A stretch of 64,000 nt of DNA from Serilophus lunatus (taxonomy: Eukaryota > Chordata > Aves > Passeriformes > Eurylaimidae). Numbering within the stretch: position 1 is the first letter of the stretch; the number at the start of each line of letters is the position of its first letter. A model generated the notes under the pieces. It searched no databases, was not told where the DNA came from, and was given only the letters and a program-made list of their open reading frames with translations. The stretch is taken from NCBI GenBank assembly GCA_013399895.1, contig VXBA01001686.1:1-64000 (forward strand), written 5' to 3'. This document shows, one piece after another, positions 13,780-25,800 of the stretch. A program made the position numbers and the translations under genes.

Positions 13780-15215
13780 CGCCAAACCAGGCACTGCCGT
13801 CGGAGCAGCGGCTCAGGAGGCGCAGAGGAAGATCCCAGGCTCAACCACCTCGTTCTCCGCGCAGCGAGGGTAGAGATTTCCCATGCCTTTTACCATGACT
13901 TTTGAGAGATGCGGTGCTACTCCGGTTGTCTGAGCTACCACACACTTAGGCTAAGCGGGCCTAAGGATGTAACAATAAAATTTGGGAAGATCATACGAAA
14001 GGGGAGCAAGGGAGGAACAGCGGCGAGACAAGAAGCCTGAGCAGTTACGTGAATCACTCTTGTGGTAACGTGCCTTCCACACTGGCACTCTCCTGTCACA
14101 GCCAGTTTCAGCACGCAGCCCAGGTCCTCCTAGAGGGAAAGCTTGTCTTTTGGAAGGAGCAGTGAAAATTGTCATTGGAGCTGGATGTCAGGGAAAGAAT
14201 CCTTCCTGACTTCAATAGCCTTCGGTCGCAGCTCCAAAGCGGGAGCTACCGTGCAGCCACGCTGCCCTCGGCTCAGACCTTCGGGTTATTTTTCTACACC
14301 TTCCAGAGCGCCCTGCGTTCGGCTGCTCACAGCACCACCAGCGCCGCTGCCTTGCGCGGGCGAAGAGCTCTTCCCTTCGCACGAGACTCTCCGCGCCCGA
14401 CATTCCGCAGCCGGGGGATGCTCTGCCGCCGCGAGGGGAACAATAGCGGCGGGNNNNNNNNNNNNNNNNNNNNNNNNNNNNNNNNNNNNNNNNNNNNNNN
14501 NNNNNNNNNNNNNNNNNNNNNNNNNNNNNNNNNNNNNNNNNNNNNNNNNNNNNNNNNNNNNNNNNNNNNNNNNNNNNNNNNNNNNNNNNNNNNNNNNNNN
14601 NNNNNNNNNNNNNNNNNNNNNNNNNNNNNNNNNNNNNNNNNNNNNNNNNNNNNNNNNNNNNNNNNNNNNNNNNNNNNNNNNNNNNNNNNNNNNNNNNNNN
14701 NNNNNNNNNNNNNNNNNNNNNNNNNNNNNNNNNNNNNNNNNNNNNNNNNNNNNNNNNNNNNNNNNNNNNNNNNNNNNNNNNNNNNNNNNNNNNNNNNNNN
14801 NNNNNNNNNNNNNNNNNNNNNNNNNNNNNNNNNNNNNNNNNNNNNNNNNNNNNNNNNNNNNNNNNNNNNNNNNNNNNNNNNNNCGCCCCCGCTGCCCCGG
14901 GCTGGGGCGGCCGTGGCCGAGGAGAGAGCCGGGCAGCGGGCGCCTGACTCCCGGAGCGGCTGCGGGGAGTCCCCCGCGGGAAGCAGGGTGCTCGCTCCCC
15001 CGCCGGGCCAGGGCTGCGCAGGGCAGGGCTGGGGCTGCTCCCCCTGGGGAGCGAGGAGGCGCCGGGCTGGATAGCTGCTCCGGAGTCCCGCTCCGATCCG
15101 GCCGCGGGAAGGCACCTGGAGCAGCTTGCTTTGGTGTTCGAACACTGTACATGACCACAGCGATCCGGCTTCTCGGAACGAAGCGAGCCTCACCCGAAAC
15201 AAATGACACCTATTC
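13780..15215. promoter_or_regulatory. CpG island, candidate promoter (gene not assigned; TMCC3 possible)
   Basis: GC content and CpG density rise sharply from about 13.78 kb, peak on both sides of the assembly gap (14454-14883) and fall away by about 15.2 kb, in contrast with the AT-rich flanks. Such islands mark promoters in vertebrates. No exon can be assigned: frames that cross the gap are artefacts of Ns, and the 63-codon minus frame at 14212-14403 has no recognisable homology. In human 12q22, as I recall it, the gene on this side of NDUFA12 is TMCC3, minus strand, with its 5' end facing NDUFA12. A TMCC3 first exon hidden in the gap would fit. A non-coding RNA promoter is an alternative. 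The TMCC3 assignment is inference from gene order only. Confidence 0.6.
14454..14883. other. Assembly gap, 430 Ns
   Basis: A run of N inside the GC-rich core of the CpG island, typical of short-read dropout at very GC-rich promoter DNA. Any first exon located here is missing from the window. Confidence 0.99.
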
Positions 15216-18200
15216 CAGCAGCAATTTACTTTTCCTGAAAGCTGCTAAGTACACCGTCAAAGCGACAAGCTGTTCTCAAGTTAAAATAGAATCTGATCTC
15301 GAAAGGTATTTATCGCTAATTATAACGTACTTTCTATAACAACATTAAATGCAAGAAGCCAGGACTCCCACTGTCCAGTGTGTGGAGGTGGATCGTGCCG
15401 TGTTCTATCTGCACACACCTCCCTGGAGTGAGCCTGTGTGTCAGGAAATAGGCAGTGTCATGTTTTGAGAGGACAGGACCACACATTTCAGATTCTGGAG
15501 GATGCGGCTTATCTTAGGGCAACCCATTATTTCAAGTTTTCCCTGTCTCCTGGTTCATTCTTCAAGTAGCTTTCCATGAAACTTCAGTCCTGTGAGCACC
15601 CATGGTAGATTAATTTCTAGCGAGCTAATTAGTAAGGTAAAAGCAGACAAAGAAGTTAGAGCAAGCAGTCATCACATTTACATTTGGACTGTGTGATAAC
15701 AGGAGCAGTTTAGCTGAAGCGACAGAATATTAGCTGACAGCTGAATACCGAGTTCCTAACCTCGCGTCATGGAGAGCAGGGAACCGCGCCACGGTACTGA
15801 GCCATCAAATTTGGCCGTCCAGTTTGTGATGCTGAGTCAAATGCTGTTGCTTTTGATCTTGTGGTATAAGGTATCACTCAGCACAATGTTGTGTTAAGGT
15901 GCTAAAATGGAAGGGGAGTCAATTGAGTGGAACCTGCCTGACTAGTTTGTTTCTGTGTTGGTTCTGGTTAACCAATGGTCAGTGACAGCTACTGGGCTCA
16001 GATTTGCTGGACTCTGATTAGCATGTTAGTTTGTGTCTTGTGATGCTGGTTGTTAGTTACTTCTGCTCTCTCAGGTCTGTTTATACGGACTTCACTCAGG
16101 TTGCCTCTTCCCTTCCTCTTGAAAATGAAGAACTCCTCATTTTGTCAAAATTGATGTATTACAGGTATGATGCAATGTTTTCAGAGTCACTGTAGAAGAC
16201 TATGCACAGAAATCAGTGCTATTTCCAAGAATACTGTCTGCTACAGTCATTGACTCATCTTGTCCACAGCCCGGTGTAAAATGGTACAAGACACGTTGCT
16301 CTTAATGTAGCTGCTGTCACCCCAGCTGTGACAGACTCTCAAACAACTGTCCTTTCTTGCAGACATTTCTCACTGAAGTGCGTGTCCCGCTTGCCTGAGG
16401 TTTGATTATGTAAACTTGATACAATTACTAGTTTACCTATAAGTGAAATGGGATAATAATGAAGAATAAGAACATCAGCAATAATCCTAGACATATGGGA
16501 ATTGGCTCTGGGTATTTGGCTTATTTTCTCTATAGTTGCACTCATGAAAATGTGTTTAAATTACAGGTATGGAGTGCTCCAAACTTCAGTGCTTACTACC
16601 TTGGCTTTTTATCCACTACAAGGGCTCAATACCTTCGAACAGGTTTCATTTCCCGATGAGCCAGAAAGTAGCTAAGGTCAGCAACTGAATGAGATTTTTC
16701 CTAGAGCAACATCCTTGGGATCTCTAACAACAGGTTGTGGAAATCTGATTCCCATCTCAAGTCCAGAGCTGTGCCATTTGCCCTGGAGATAGATCCTCAT
16801 GTCCAAAGCTGTATTAGATAACTCATCTCAGTGCATATTTTTAATTTGCTTTCTTGTAACAGCAGGAACACTACTGCCTTCTTCTTGCACTGTTGACTTC
16901 TGCACTTTTTTCTGGAGCTGTGAAAGCTTAAGCACATCACTTTATGTTGAAAATATAAGCATTTTAAGGTAGAGGAAAGGTACAGAATCCAGACCCACCG
17001 AGAAATGTGGTGGGCAGGGATTTTTGACATAAGTCCAGACCAGCTGGCAAAACAGCAGCAGATAATTAAATTTGCTGACTTGTCTTGTCTGAGTTAATAT
17101 CATTTCAGGGCATCAGGATTACTCAGGTTTTCACTCTTTCATCCTATCACTAAGGGAGGGGTGAGGGCGAGTGATTTTTATCAGTTGTCATGACTCTGCA
17201 TCGCTATTGGCACCCACCTTTTCTCCTGCCTCTCTGGACCCATAAAGCTCTGTGTTCCTCCTCACTACAGTCACTATTACTTCACTTCTTGTGCCCCCTT
17301 TTTCCTTTTCCTGCAGTTTTAGCCCACTTACCATGCTTGTTCATTTCCAGGCATCTTCAGAGGAAGTCTGCACATGAAGCAATGCATGATTTGGTGTGAT
17401 TGATCCACAATCTCCAGGAATAGACAAAAACATATTTTCTCCTCCAAAACCCCTAATAAAACCCCTAATAAAAATTATGACTGATAAGTATTGTAAAATT
17501 AATCTCAAGCTTGTTTTAACAAAGCCATGTTAGTTTGCTCATCTTCAAAGACCTTTAGTCCCATGCAATAATGCCACTTTATCAGATTATGATAGGTGGG
17601 AATTCCAGCCCATGCTGGTCGGCTCATATGAAGCCGGGATAACTGAAGAGCAATTGGCATTCAAGGTGACCACACCTGCTTCCCATTACCTCTGACTTTC
17701 ATTCATGTATCTGGTGTGAGTTGTCTTCCTTCCACAAAACTTCTGAAATCAATCTGTCCATGTTTCCCTTCTGCTAAAAGCTTTAGGTAACAATTTACTG
17801 CCTTCTCATGTTTGGATTATTTTACCAGCTGAATGGTGCCATGCTACGATGCTCTCAACTTTTTCCCGCTAACGTATTTGCCAATAGCACCAATTTTTTG
17901 TTATTCTTAATGTCATTACTTTGCTTATCTGTACCCAAAGGCAAACACAGAGAAAGGGTGACTCAATTCCACGTTAAAGTAACACTGTATATTAATATAA
18001 TATATCATTCTCAAAATACTCTAACAATGACTCTACGAGTGCATTTTCTTGGTATTTCTGTCCTCCTGGATGACTTGATCTTTTTTTTCCTAGACCAAAC
18101 TCCTGTGCTTCTGACATGTGTGCTTATTCCCACTAAGAAGTGTATCTCCCAAAGTGAAATCCCAGATAAATACATCTTCCAGTTCTGCCTGAACAAGACT

Positions 18201-19851
18201 TGTGCTGATTGAAAGGGTCTGTCTGGAGATGGATGGCAGCCAAAGAGGTAGGGCCAGTGTGTATCTTCTCCCTTAAAGACTATTGCAAATTTCTTCTGCT
18301 CTGCCCTTGTGTCCCAGTTTTTCACAAATGAACCAAAGGTCCTGAAGTGAGATACATTCCTTGCCTCGTCCCTCTCTCACTGAAGTCCAATTCCCATGAA
18401 TTATCCTGCTACTACATGATCAACCTTTACAGGGTGAAAAATCCCAGAACATAAATTACTTCTATCCTCCATTCTTTATGCAGTAGTGTCTCACTTCAGC
18501 ATCTCCTTGTATTGGGAAAGATTTTTTTCCCTTCATCCTTTCCGACACTTCTGCAGGAATCCAAAAGCTCCTCCACTAGTGCTACCCCACTCCTCTGAGG
18601 TACAACTTCAACTTCCTGCATGGGTTTTACTCTTCCTCAGTCTACTAGCCAGTTGTCTTCACTGAAGGTAGGAGAACTCCTACAAAAGTAACATCTGAGC
18701 TTTGGGCTGGTTTTTACTTAAAGTTACGGTGTCTCTTGAGATGGCTGATAGTACAGAGCATTCTACAAGAGCAGTTCAAGCAGTGCTCTGTAGCACACCT
18801 GGTATCAGCAGGCTCCAGTTTCACAGGCTGAGGTGCAAAGATTTTTCTTTCTCTGGTGTTTACTGAATTATTCTGTCAGGTTTGAAAATGAAAACACATT
18901 GTAGAGCACAACCCACTCTTTAAAGGCAGCATATTTGAAATGCCTCCAGCCAGCCTCATTTCTGCAGGTTTGAATGCAAAATGTTGCCATGGCAACAAAA
19001 TCTTCACCCAATCAGCTGAAGCAAGAGGTGTTGTTTTTTTAAATAACAAGATTGTCCGTACTGCCCTTCACCTAATCAGTCAATACAAGAATGATAACAA
19101 TCATTTTCACAGACAAACCATGAAAAAATGCAACTTGCTCACTGCCAAAAGAAACCCGTAAGCTTCTTAGGGCTGGGAGACTGACATCTTATTGTAGAAC
19201 ATGAACAGACAATAAGACAAACTGACAAATCAATCCCATTTGACAGTGAAATCAAGGAAAGAAAGGAGTGTGAAACTGATCAAATCTAACTAAATCTTGC
19301 TTTGGGAGAGAAAGCTTGAAGTGGTTTTCGAAGGAATTGGAAGAGGAATAGTTATAACAGAGGAAAAGGCTTTACATGATTGCTTGCTTTACCACACACA
19401 TGTTGAAACTGGGTTTGTGTGGTGATTTTCTTTTCCATGAGCTGATACTGCTCATCCAACCACAGGGGAGTCCAGCCTGATCTCACAGAAGTTATGACTT
19501 GGTAGCCTGTAAAAGCCACTAAGCCTCTGCCAACATTGACTTCCCTCAGTGACCAGTGAGACAAGGCTCCATCCACTCTGCTCTGCCAAGTCCTTCACAG
19601 TGGACTCTGTCATTAGTCTCTGTCATTAATGTTTTACTTTGGTCACTGTAAGCCAGAGACTTCCATCTGCAGCAAATTAAAAGTAACGTAACCTAGTTTG
19701 ATCCTTTCCTGTCTGGAATGGTGTATTAGTCTGGCAGCTCTGCTGAGGTTTAGCAACCTGTTAAACTACAGCGAGCATTTATTTAAGTCCTGCCTTTTGT
19801 CAGTCTGTAAGCAGGAAAGGTATTTCACAAAAACAACACCACTTCCCCCCC

Positions 19852-19852
19852 N
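19852..19852. other. Ambiguous base in a C homopolymer
   Basis: A lone N between a run of C and a run of A. It is most likely an unresolved homopolymer junction in the assembly. Confidence 0.95.
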
Positions 19853-19967
19853 AAAAAACTAAAACAGAAAGAGATCAGTAATTTTGGGGTAGACCTGTGA
19901 CTAATTAAAATTCTGTTTATTGATGGAGATTTTTCTACACTGAGGGGAAAGTACTAAACCAAACTTC

Positions 19968-19986
19968 AATAATAATAATAATAATA
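19968..19986. repeat. AAT trinucleotide microsatellite
   Basis: Six or so uninterrupted AAT units in non-coding DNA. Confidence 0.9.
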
Positions 19987-22225
19987 TTCTTTTTAAAATG
20001 TTTTAGAATCTGACAGTATTTCCATGAATTGGAATAAAGTCAGTCTTTATTAAAGAGTGATTGAACTGCCAATCTTCACTCCTTCTCAGTTATTATAATG
20101 AATGAAAGCATACCCTTATCAATCTTGGATTCTGTACACATGTCACATGCTGTCTCTCTTCTCCAGGAGCTGTCAATTTAAAGCTACGAGACAGTTCACA
20201 GAATGAAGGAAGTAGCTGTCTGCTCACAAGGCCCATGATAGAAATAGAATAATCCTGTATGCACAAATACAAAATAAAATGCAAGCAGCAGCCCAGTTAT
20301 TTTCTTCATACTGAATGTAGAAAAATGATCCATGGTTTGTGGTCCTTACAGGTACATTGAAAATTATGACGACATAAATTAGAGAATTTCAGATCAGCCT
20401 ACATTTAGGTCTAGTATGAGCATTATTTAACTAAACTTTTTGAAAATCATCTGAAGTTTTTTGAGTAGCAGGATTTAAAGCAGTAAAATTGCAACAGTCT
20501 AAGTTATGGTGAGATATCAGTGTTTCTCATATGAGTCAGGGTGTTGGCAGATGGTGGTAACTCCAAATGAGAGGTCAGGTTGTAGGCTCAGTCCATTCTG
20601 CAGACGTATTAAGATGATCTGTCACTATGAGAGATGCATGACTTTGTTCCTGCATACAATATAAAAAAACAGAGAAATGGATGAGTTTCAAAAACAGAGT
20701 TTGAGTTAATGGATATTAAGAACTCTAACTTGAGGAGGGCTTTGAACACTGGAGTGTTCAGCATGCAGCGGACCAAGCAATGTTGCTACTTCACTTGTAT
20801 TCCCCATTGATCTGAGGAGGTGCCCAGTACTGCAGTATGTGAACCTTAGCACCTTAGAAAGGAGGAGGGACATGTTTCAAAATAAGCAGGGAAGAAGGTC
20901 TGGAGGCCTTTTCTGCACATCACAGTTTTATTAACTCGGTTACTCCAACTCAGATTATGAGAACTTGCTATCGTAGCTATTAAAAAAAATTGTTTTTCTG
21001 TTAAAAACATTTAGGTACAATAAGGAAGCTATTTGGCATAAGACGATTATACCAGGATAGTGAATATTTGTTTTAAGGACAACTCTTTCCAATATAAGTA
21101 CTTCCATTACCAGCACAACATGTTGCCTGTCCTTGGAGTGTTTTGTGAGTTCAGTTCTTGTCCTGAATTTGTTCAGATGCTGTAATACCTTCTGCCTAAG
21201 TGAAGGAAAAAAACACGTGGAGTGCAGTCAAGTTTGGAAGGAAGGGGGAACAAATCTTTAAAACAGTTTTATTGCTGAAATGCTTATGTGGTAGACATGC
21301 AGCCTCAGTTCCTGATTATGCACACTGGTTGTCTGGTCTCATATGCAGAGGTTCCTTGATGACAATTGCAAGTGCTGCACCAGCAATCTGAATTTATTAA
21401 GAGAGTTTGTTTTATCATTTGCAGTATTGCATCTTACTGTAACATTTTCAACTCTCTTGTTATTCGTATTTTTCATCTGCACTAAGCAACCTGGGTGAAT
21501 CCTGGCCAGAACTCTCCTTGTCACTGTTTTCTGGAAGGTGTCATGCAGAAAAAGATACACACTTACAAAATACTTACTTACAGTGTCCTTTTTGCCAGAA
21601 ATCTGGGGGATATCTGACGTTGTTCCTGTTCCTGCCTGCCTGAATGCTTCCACATGTATTTACATGAGAAATTTGATTGTAACTGTAAAAATTTTGTGTT
21701 ATTTGTCATTCACAAAGCAAAAGAATTGGCTCATCCTTGCAAAACAGTATGGTACTACAATTGTGGTACAACTTTTAGCTCGCTTTGACTTCGGCTGTCA
21801 TGTTCAAGATTGTTATAAAGCACTTCATGTTTTTGCTTTTCAGACAGTACTGAGTTGCTTTTGCTGCTACTACTGATTTGCCCAATAATTTTACACATGC
21901 TAAAACCAAATCCTGCTATTATTTATGACCATGTGTTCCCATTGAAGGCAATCCAGATTTGTAATATCAAGACATTATGCTAATAGCATTGGCAGAGGCA
22001 GATAAAAAGCTCTGCATGTTGGGAGTGAATTAAGGATCTTGTTAGGTCCTAGAGTACCTCAAGTTAGAATAAAATTGTCATATTTAAAACAGAAACTGAA
22101 TAGATTGTGTCTTGGTTCTACTTGCAGAAGAGGGGAATACTACAATATGTTCTTTCCAGCCTCTGTACCAAAGAACACAGCAAATTCTAACAGCTCCATA
22201 ACAGATAACCTCAGGCACTCCTTAG

Positions 22226-22230
22226 TCATC
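22226..22230. repeat. Target-site duplication, left copy
   Basis: TCATC directly abuts the TG terminus of the solo LTR. The matching copy is at 22814-22818. A five-base duplication is the usual length for ERVL-type integration. Confidence 0.85.
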
Positions 22231-22813
22231 TGTGCTGGTTTGGGCTGGGATAGAGTTCATTTTCTCCATAATAGGTGGGGTATGTATGGGGTTGTATTTT
22301 GGATTTGTGTTGGGAGCAGTGTTGATAACACAGAGATATTTTAGCTATTATTGATCAGTGCTCACACAGCATCAAGACCTTTTCTGCTTTTCATACCATC
22401 CTGGCAAGCAGGCTGGGAGTGCACAGGGAGCTGGAAGGGGACACAGCTGGAACAGCTGACACCACTGACCAAAGGGGTATTCCAGACCATATGGTATCAT
22501 GCCCAGTATATTGATCTGGGAGAAGAAGTAGGAAGCAGGGATGGGGAGATGTTTGGTGTGATGTCATTTTTCTTCCCAATAACTGTTATGTGTGATAGAG
22601 CCCTGCTGTCCTGGAGATGGCTGAACACTTGCCTGCCAATGGGAAGCAGTGAATGAATTCTTTGTTCTGCTTTGCTTGTATGCATGGCTTTTGCTTTTCC
22701 CATTAAATTATCTTTATCTCTACCTTTTAACCTTTTCTCCCCCCTCTCACCAGGGGGTGAGTGAGTGAGTAGCTGAGTGGGGCTCATTTGCCAACTGGGG
22801 TTAAACCACGACA
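22231..22813 (+). mobile_element. Solo LTR of an avian endogenous retrovirus (ERVL-like type)
   Basis: A 583-bp element beginning TGTGCTGGTTTGGGCTGG and ending GGGGTTAAACCACGACA, so it has the TG…CA termini of retroviral LTRs. It is bounded by identical 5-bp direct repeats TCATC at 22226-22230 and 22814-22818. An ATTAAA poly(A)-like hexamer lies at 22702-22707, in the expected late part of the LTR. No gag, pol or env sequence adjoins it, so it is a solo LTR left by LTR-LTR recombination. I recognise the type as common in songbird genomes and associate it with ERVL-like elements from memory; the exact family name is not assigned. It lies between the orphan CpG island and NDUFA12, in the opposite orientation to NDUFA12. 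Confidence 0.9.
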
Positions 22814-22818
22814 TCATC
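22814..22818. repeat. Target-site duplication, right copy
   Basis: TCATC directly follows the CA terminus of the solo LTR and is identical to the left copy. The following ATAA makes the exact right edge slightly ambiguous, because TCATCAT contains a short internal repeat. Confidence 0.85.
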
Positions 22819-25800
22819 ATAAAACAAATTATGCTTCTGAAAACATATGTTTGTGTTCACTCACCTATGAACTCAGAGCAAACAGCCATCAGTAAGCAGT
22901 GAGGAAAGCAGAGAAATCCCAGGAGCATTAGCCAGACAGACTTAGTTAATGAAGTGTACGTAAACAGCAAACATCCATCATCATAAATCATCCTCAAACT
23001 CCCCTTTCACATTCAGTCATCTCCTCGCATCTAATGCTTCTCATACAACCTGTGACATCCGTGGCCAGAGTCCTGCCAATGACTAGACTGAGTAGGAAAT
23101 GTGCTCTGTAAACATGCTGTTCATTATAGCTATTTTACCTACTGCCAGATGGATTGATTTGAAATGGTTTATTGCTTACTCACCCTTTTGTATATTTGAA
23201 TTAGATGAGTTAACAAATTGCCTAGTAGTCAGGAATCAAGTGCTTCAAGCCAGTAATGATTATGAAACTGTGTTTTCTGCCTCCATAGGCTGTTGCAGGG
23301 TAGCTGAAAATTTTACATGGAGATATTTTCATTTGAGCAGACTTTGGCTTTGTTAAACAAGCAGCACATAGCATATAAAACTTGTACTTCGAGCCAATTA
23401 GTAGGAAAGGCAAATACAAAAAGATTGCAACTTAATAATCGGCTACATTATTGTTATTTGAGTATATTTTAAACAACAGATTCGCAGAGAGAGCTAGCTG
23501 GATGGCGGAGTAAAAGAGCTCAACTGAAGTGTAAGAGAGTTGAAAGATAACTTTCTGCGGAAAAGAAAATAGTAGCAAGTGTGTATTTGTTCAGTATTGC
23601 TGTTTCAAGATAATAATTGGCATGAATACTGGTATCTAGCAGTTATTACTAAAGCAAATATAGACCTAAGGAAACCACATAAAGATGTATTTTGGAGCAT
23701 GAGTAAGCTCAAGGAGCAAAAACCTATTGAAAGGTACAAAATATCCCAGTCAAATAGAGCAGAGCAGAATTAATGGAAACAGATTATCCTGTGGCTAAAG
23801 AAACAATCATAGCCAGAATTTATGCTCCCCTCCAGCGTTTTCATGGCATGATGGCTACTTATGAGGTGATCTATATGTAACTTCATTGATCTCAGCACAC
23901 CAGGCTGCATTTGTAGCAAATTCAGTAACTGCCATTCTGGTTCAAGCCTGTAGATTTTCTAAAGGATACAAAAATATGTTTGCATTTTACTTTACCTGCT
24001 CCACAGATACAGTTTTCTCCCCTCAGCTGCGATAAAAATAAACCCAGCTTTTCCCAGAGTTGGCTAACTCAGATACAGCATGGTGCATCCAGGAAATACT
24101 TTGCATCTCTTAACTGCAGTGACATTTAAGAGTGTCTGACCTCTGGAAGGCTGCCTAGGCTGTAGATCTTTTTGCCTTCAGTTTTCCATTCTGGCTGATC
24201 TTACAGAATTCTTAATTTTATTTAAATGACCAAATATCAGTCTGACTCAGGAACACATTAAATAATATCCTTAAGGCCCTCAATCACTTATTTAAGTGCT
24301 TAAAATTTACTACATGTTGACATAATTTCTTGCTATTTCTTAGCATTGCTTTCCGCTGCCTCTGTAGAAGAAAAAAATGTTGTTCACTGTATTCCTTCCC
24401 AATCCACTAGCAATATCTTTTCTACATGAAGAGTATGCTGAGGAGCAGATCCTCTCTTGTTACAAACTATCATACAGGCCATAGCTCTCAACAGTCCCAG
24501 AGGTGTGAAAATCCACATCAAACTATAAATATGACATAAAGTGGGGCATTTAAGCACCACAGTCCACTTAAAAATCGTAATAATGACCTACTTTTGGTAA
24601 GGAGTAAGGACTTGGGGACATGGCAATTCAGAACTACTGGAGAAAGAAGTATTGCTCTGCTTTTCCCAGTTTGTGTCCCTTTTGGTGGCTACTCACACAT
24701 GTGATGCTCAGTGTCTAGCTCAGCTGATGGCAAGGTGTTTACCTCTGCCTTGTTTATGGCAGGCTCCTTTTATGACAAATTAGGAAAACGTACTTAAAAT
24801 AATTAGCAAGAATACCCCCTCTACTCAATACTTCTCCCACAGCCAATAATTGGAGCTGGTTCTGTTCTTACAGAAAAAAAGGCTATTTTAAACACTAGGT
24901 TAATAGGACTATAAAGCAAAAATTTGGCAAAGAAAAGATGACATCTTCCAGAGCCATTTGGAGAAGTCAGGCCTCTCAATTACCAAGTAGAAATAAAGGT
25001 GTCAGACATCTTCTGACAGTTTTTTAAAGAGATCTTTAGAACACAGCATAAAAAAAAATACAACTTCAGCACACAATGTCAGATCAAACAGTTTGTCATC
25101 AATTAGAATAAAAGAATATATGAAATCTCAGATATCCGGTATTTCAATAGAAAGTTGGAATCTCTCAGACATATAAAGCACTGCAATGTAAACTGTGACC
25201 AGATCAAAGAGTGAAAGCCAGCAAAAGTGAGACACTAAGGAGATGACTTCTATTTAGCTGGCACTTTTCTGTCTGTTAACTTACATGGTGTGCTGTGAGT
25301 AGTATGTGGGCTATGCAGAGCAAAGTGGAAAGCCATGGATGGCTGAGTTGAATTAACCAAGTACCATAATGTTTACTGCTCCATATAATCCATCATATGG
25401 AAATCAATTCCCATCACAGAGGTGGTTGTTACTTATTTTGGCTGTTGAATTGTAATCGAATGATGGAACAGTAAGTTCAATATATTACGTGTCTTAATGT
25501 AGGATTTTTTGTTGTTGTTTTTAGCAGTCACTCTACATAACAGAGTATGAGTTCTTGTTTTGAACAAATGTTAATATAAATCGTCTGTGGCAGCATGTTC
25601 TAAACTGATTCAGCTCTTGTAGGCTGGCAGGAGAAGGGCAGGGAAAGGCCATTGCCTATTGCAGTAGCATTCAGTCAAGCCCTAGAAGGCCATTACTTTC
25701 TGTTTAGAAAAAAATATGTGGGATCTTGGTCAGCATGGAGAACTCATAATGATGAGGCAATGTTTTTCCTCATGGTTTGGTTTGTTATTTTCAATAGGTC

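Larger units (their letters stand above)
15216..22225. other. Intergenic stretch, no gene recognised
   Basis: AT-rich non-coding sequence. Frames up to 134 codons (17808-18212) and 112 codons (21538-21876) have no domain, splice context or conserved-looking composition. Simple sequence includes a tandem AAAACCCCTAAT pair near 17447-17472 and an AAT trinucleotide run at 19968-19986. A single N interrupts a C-run at 19852, an unresolved homopolymer length. Confidence 0.6.

Noticed and set aside
14143..15339. 398-codon plus-strand frame and 291-310-codon minus-strand frames across the Ns
   Set aside because: The open lengths are created by translating the gap as X. The flanking real residues are low-complexity GC-rich sequence without a recognisable domain.
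17808..18212. 134-codon plus-strand frame
   Set aside because: Leu/Phe/Ile-rich peptide typical of AT-rich non-coding DNA, with no conserved motif.
22039..22820. Several frames of about 100 codons on both strands
   Set aside because: They lie wholly or partly within the solo LTR at 22231-22813. No retroviral gene motif is present.
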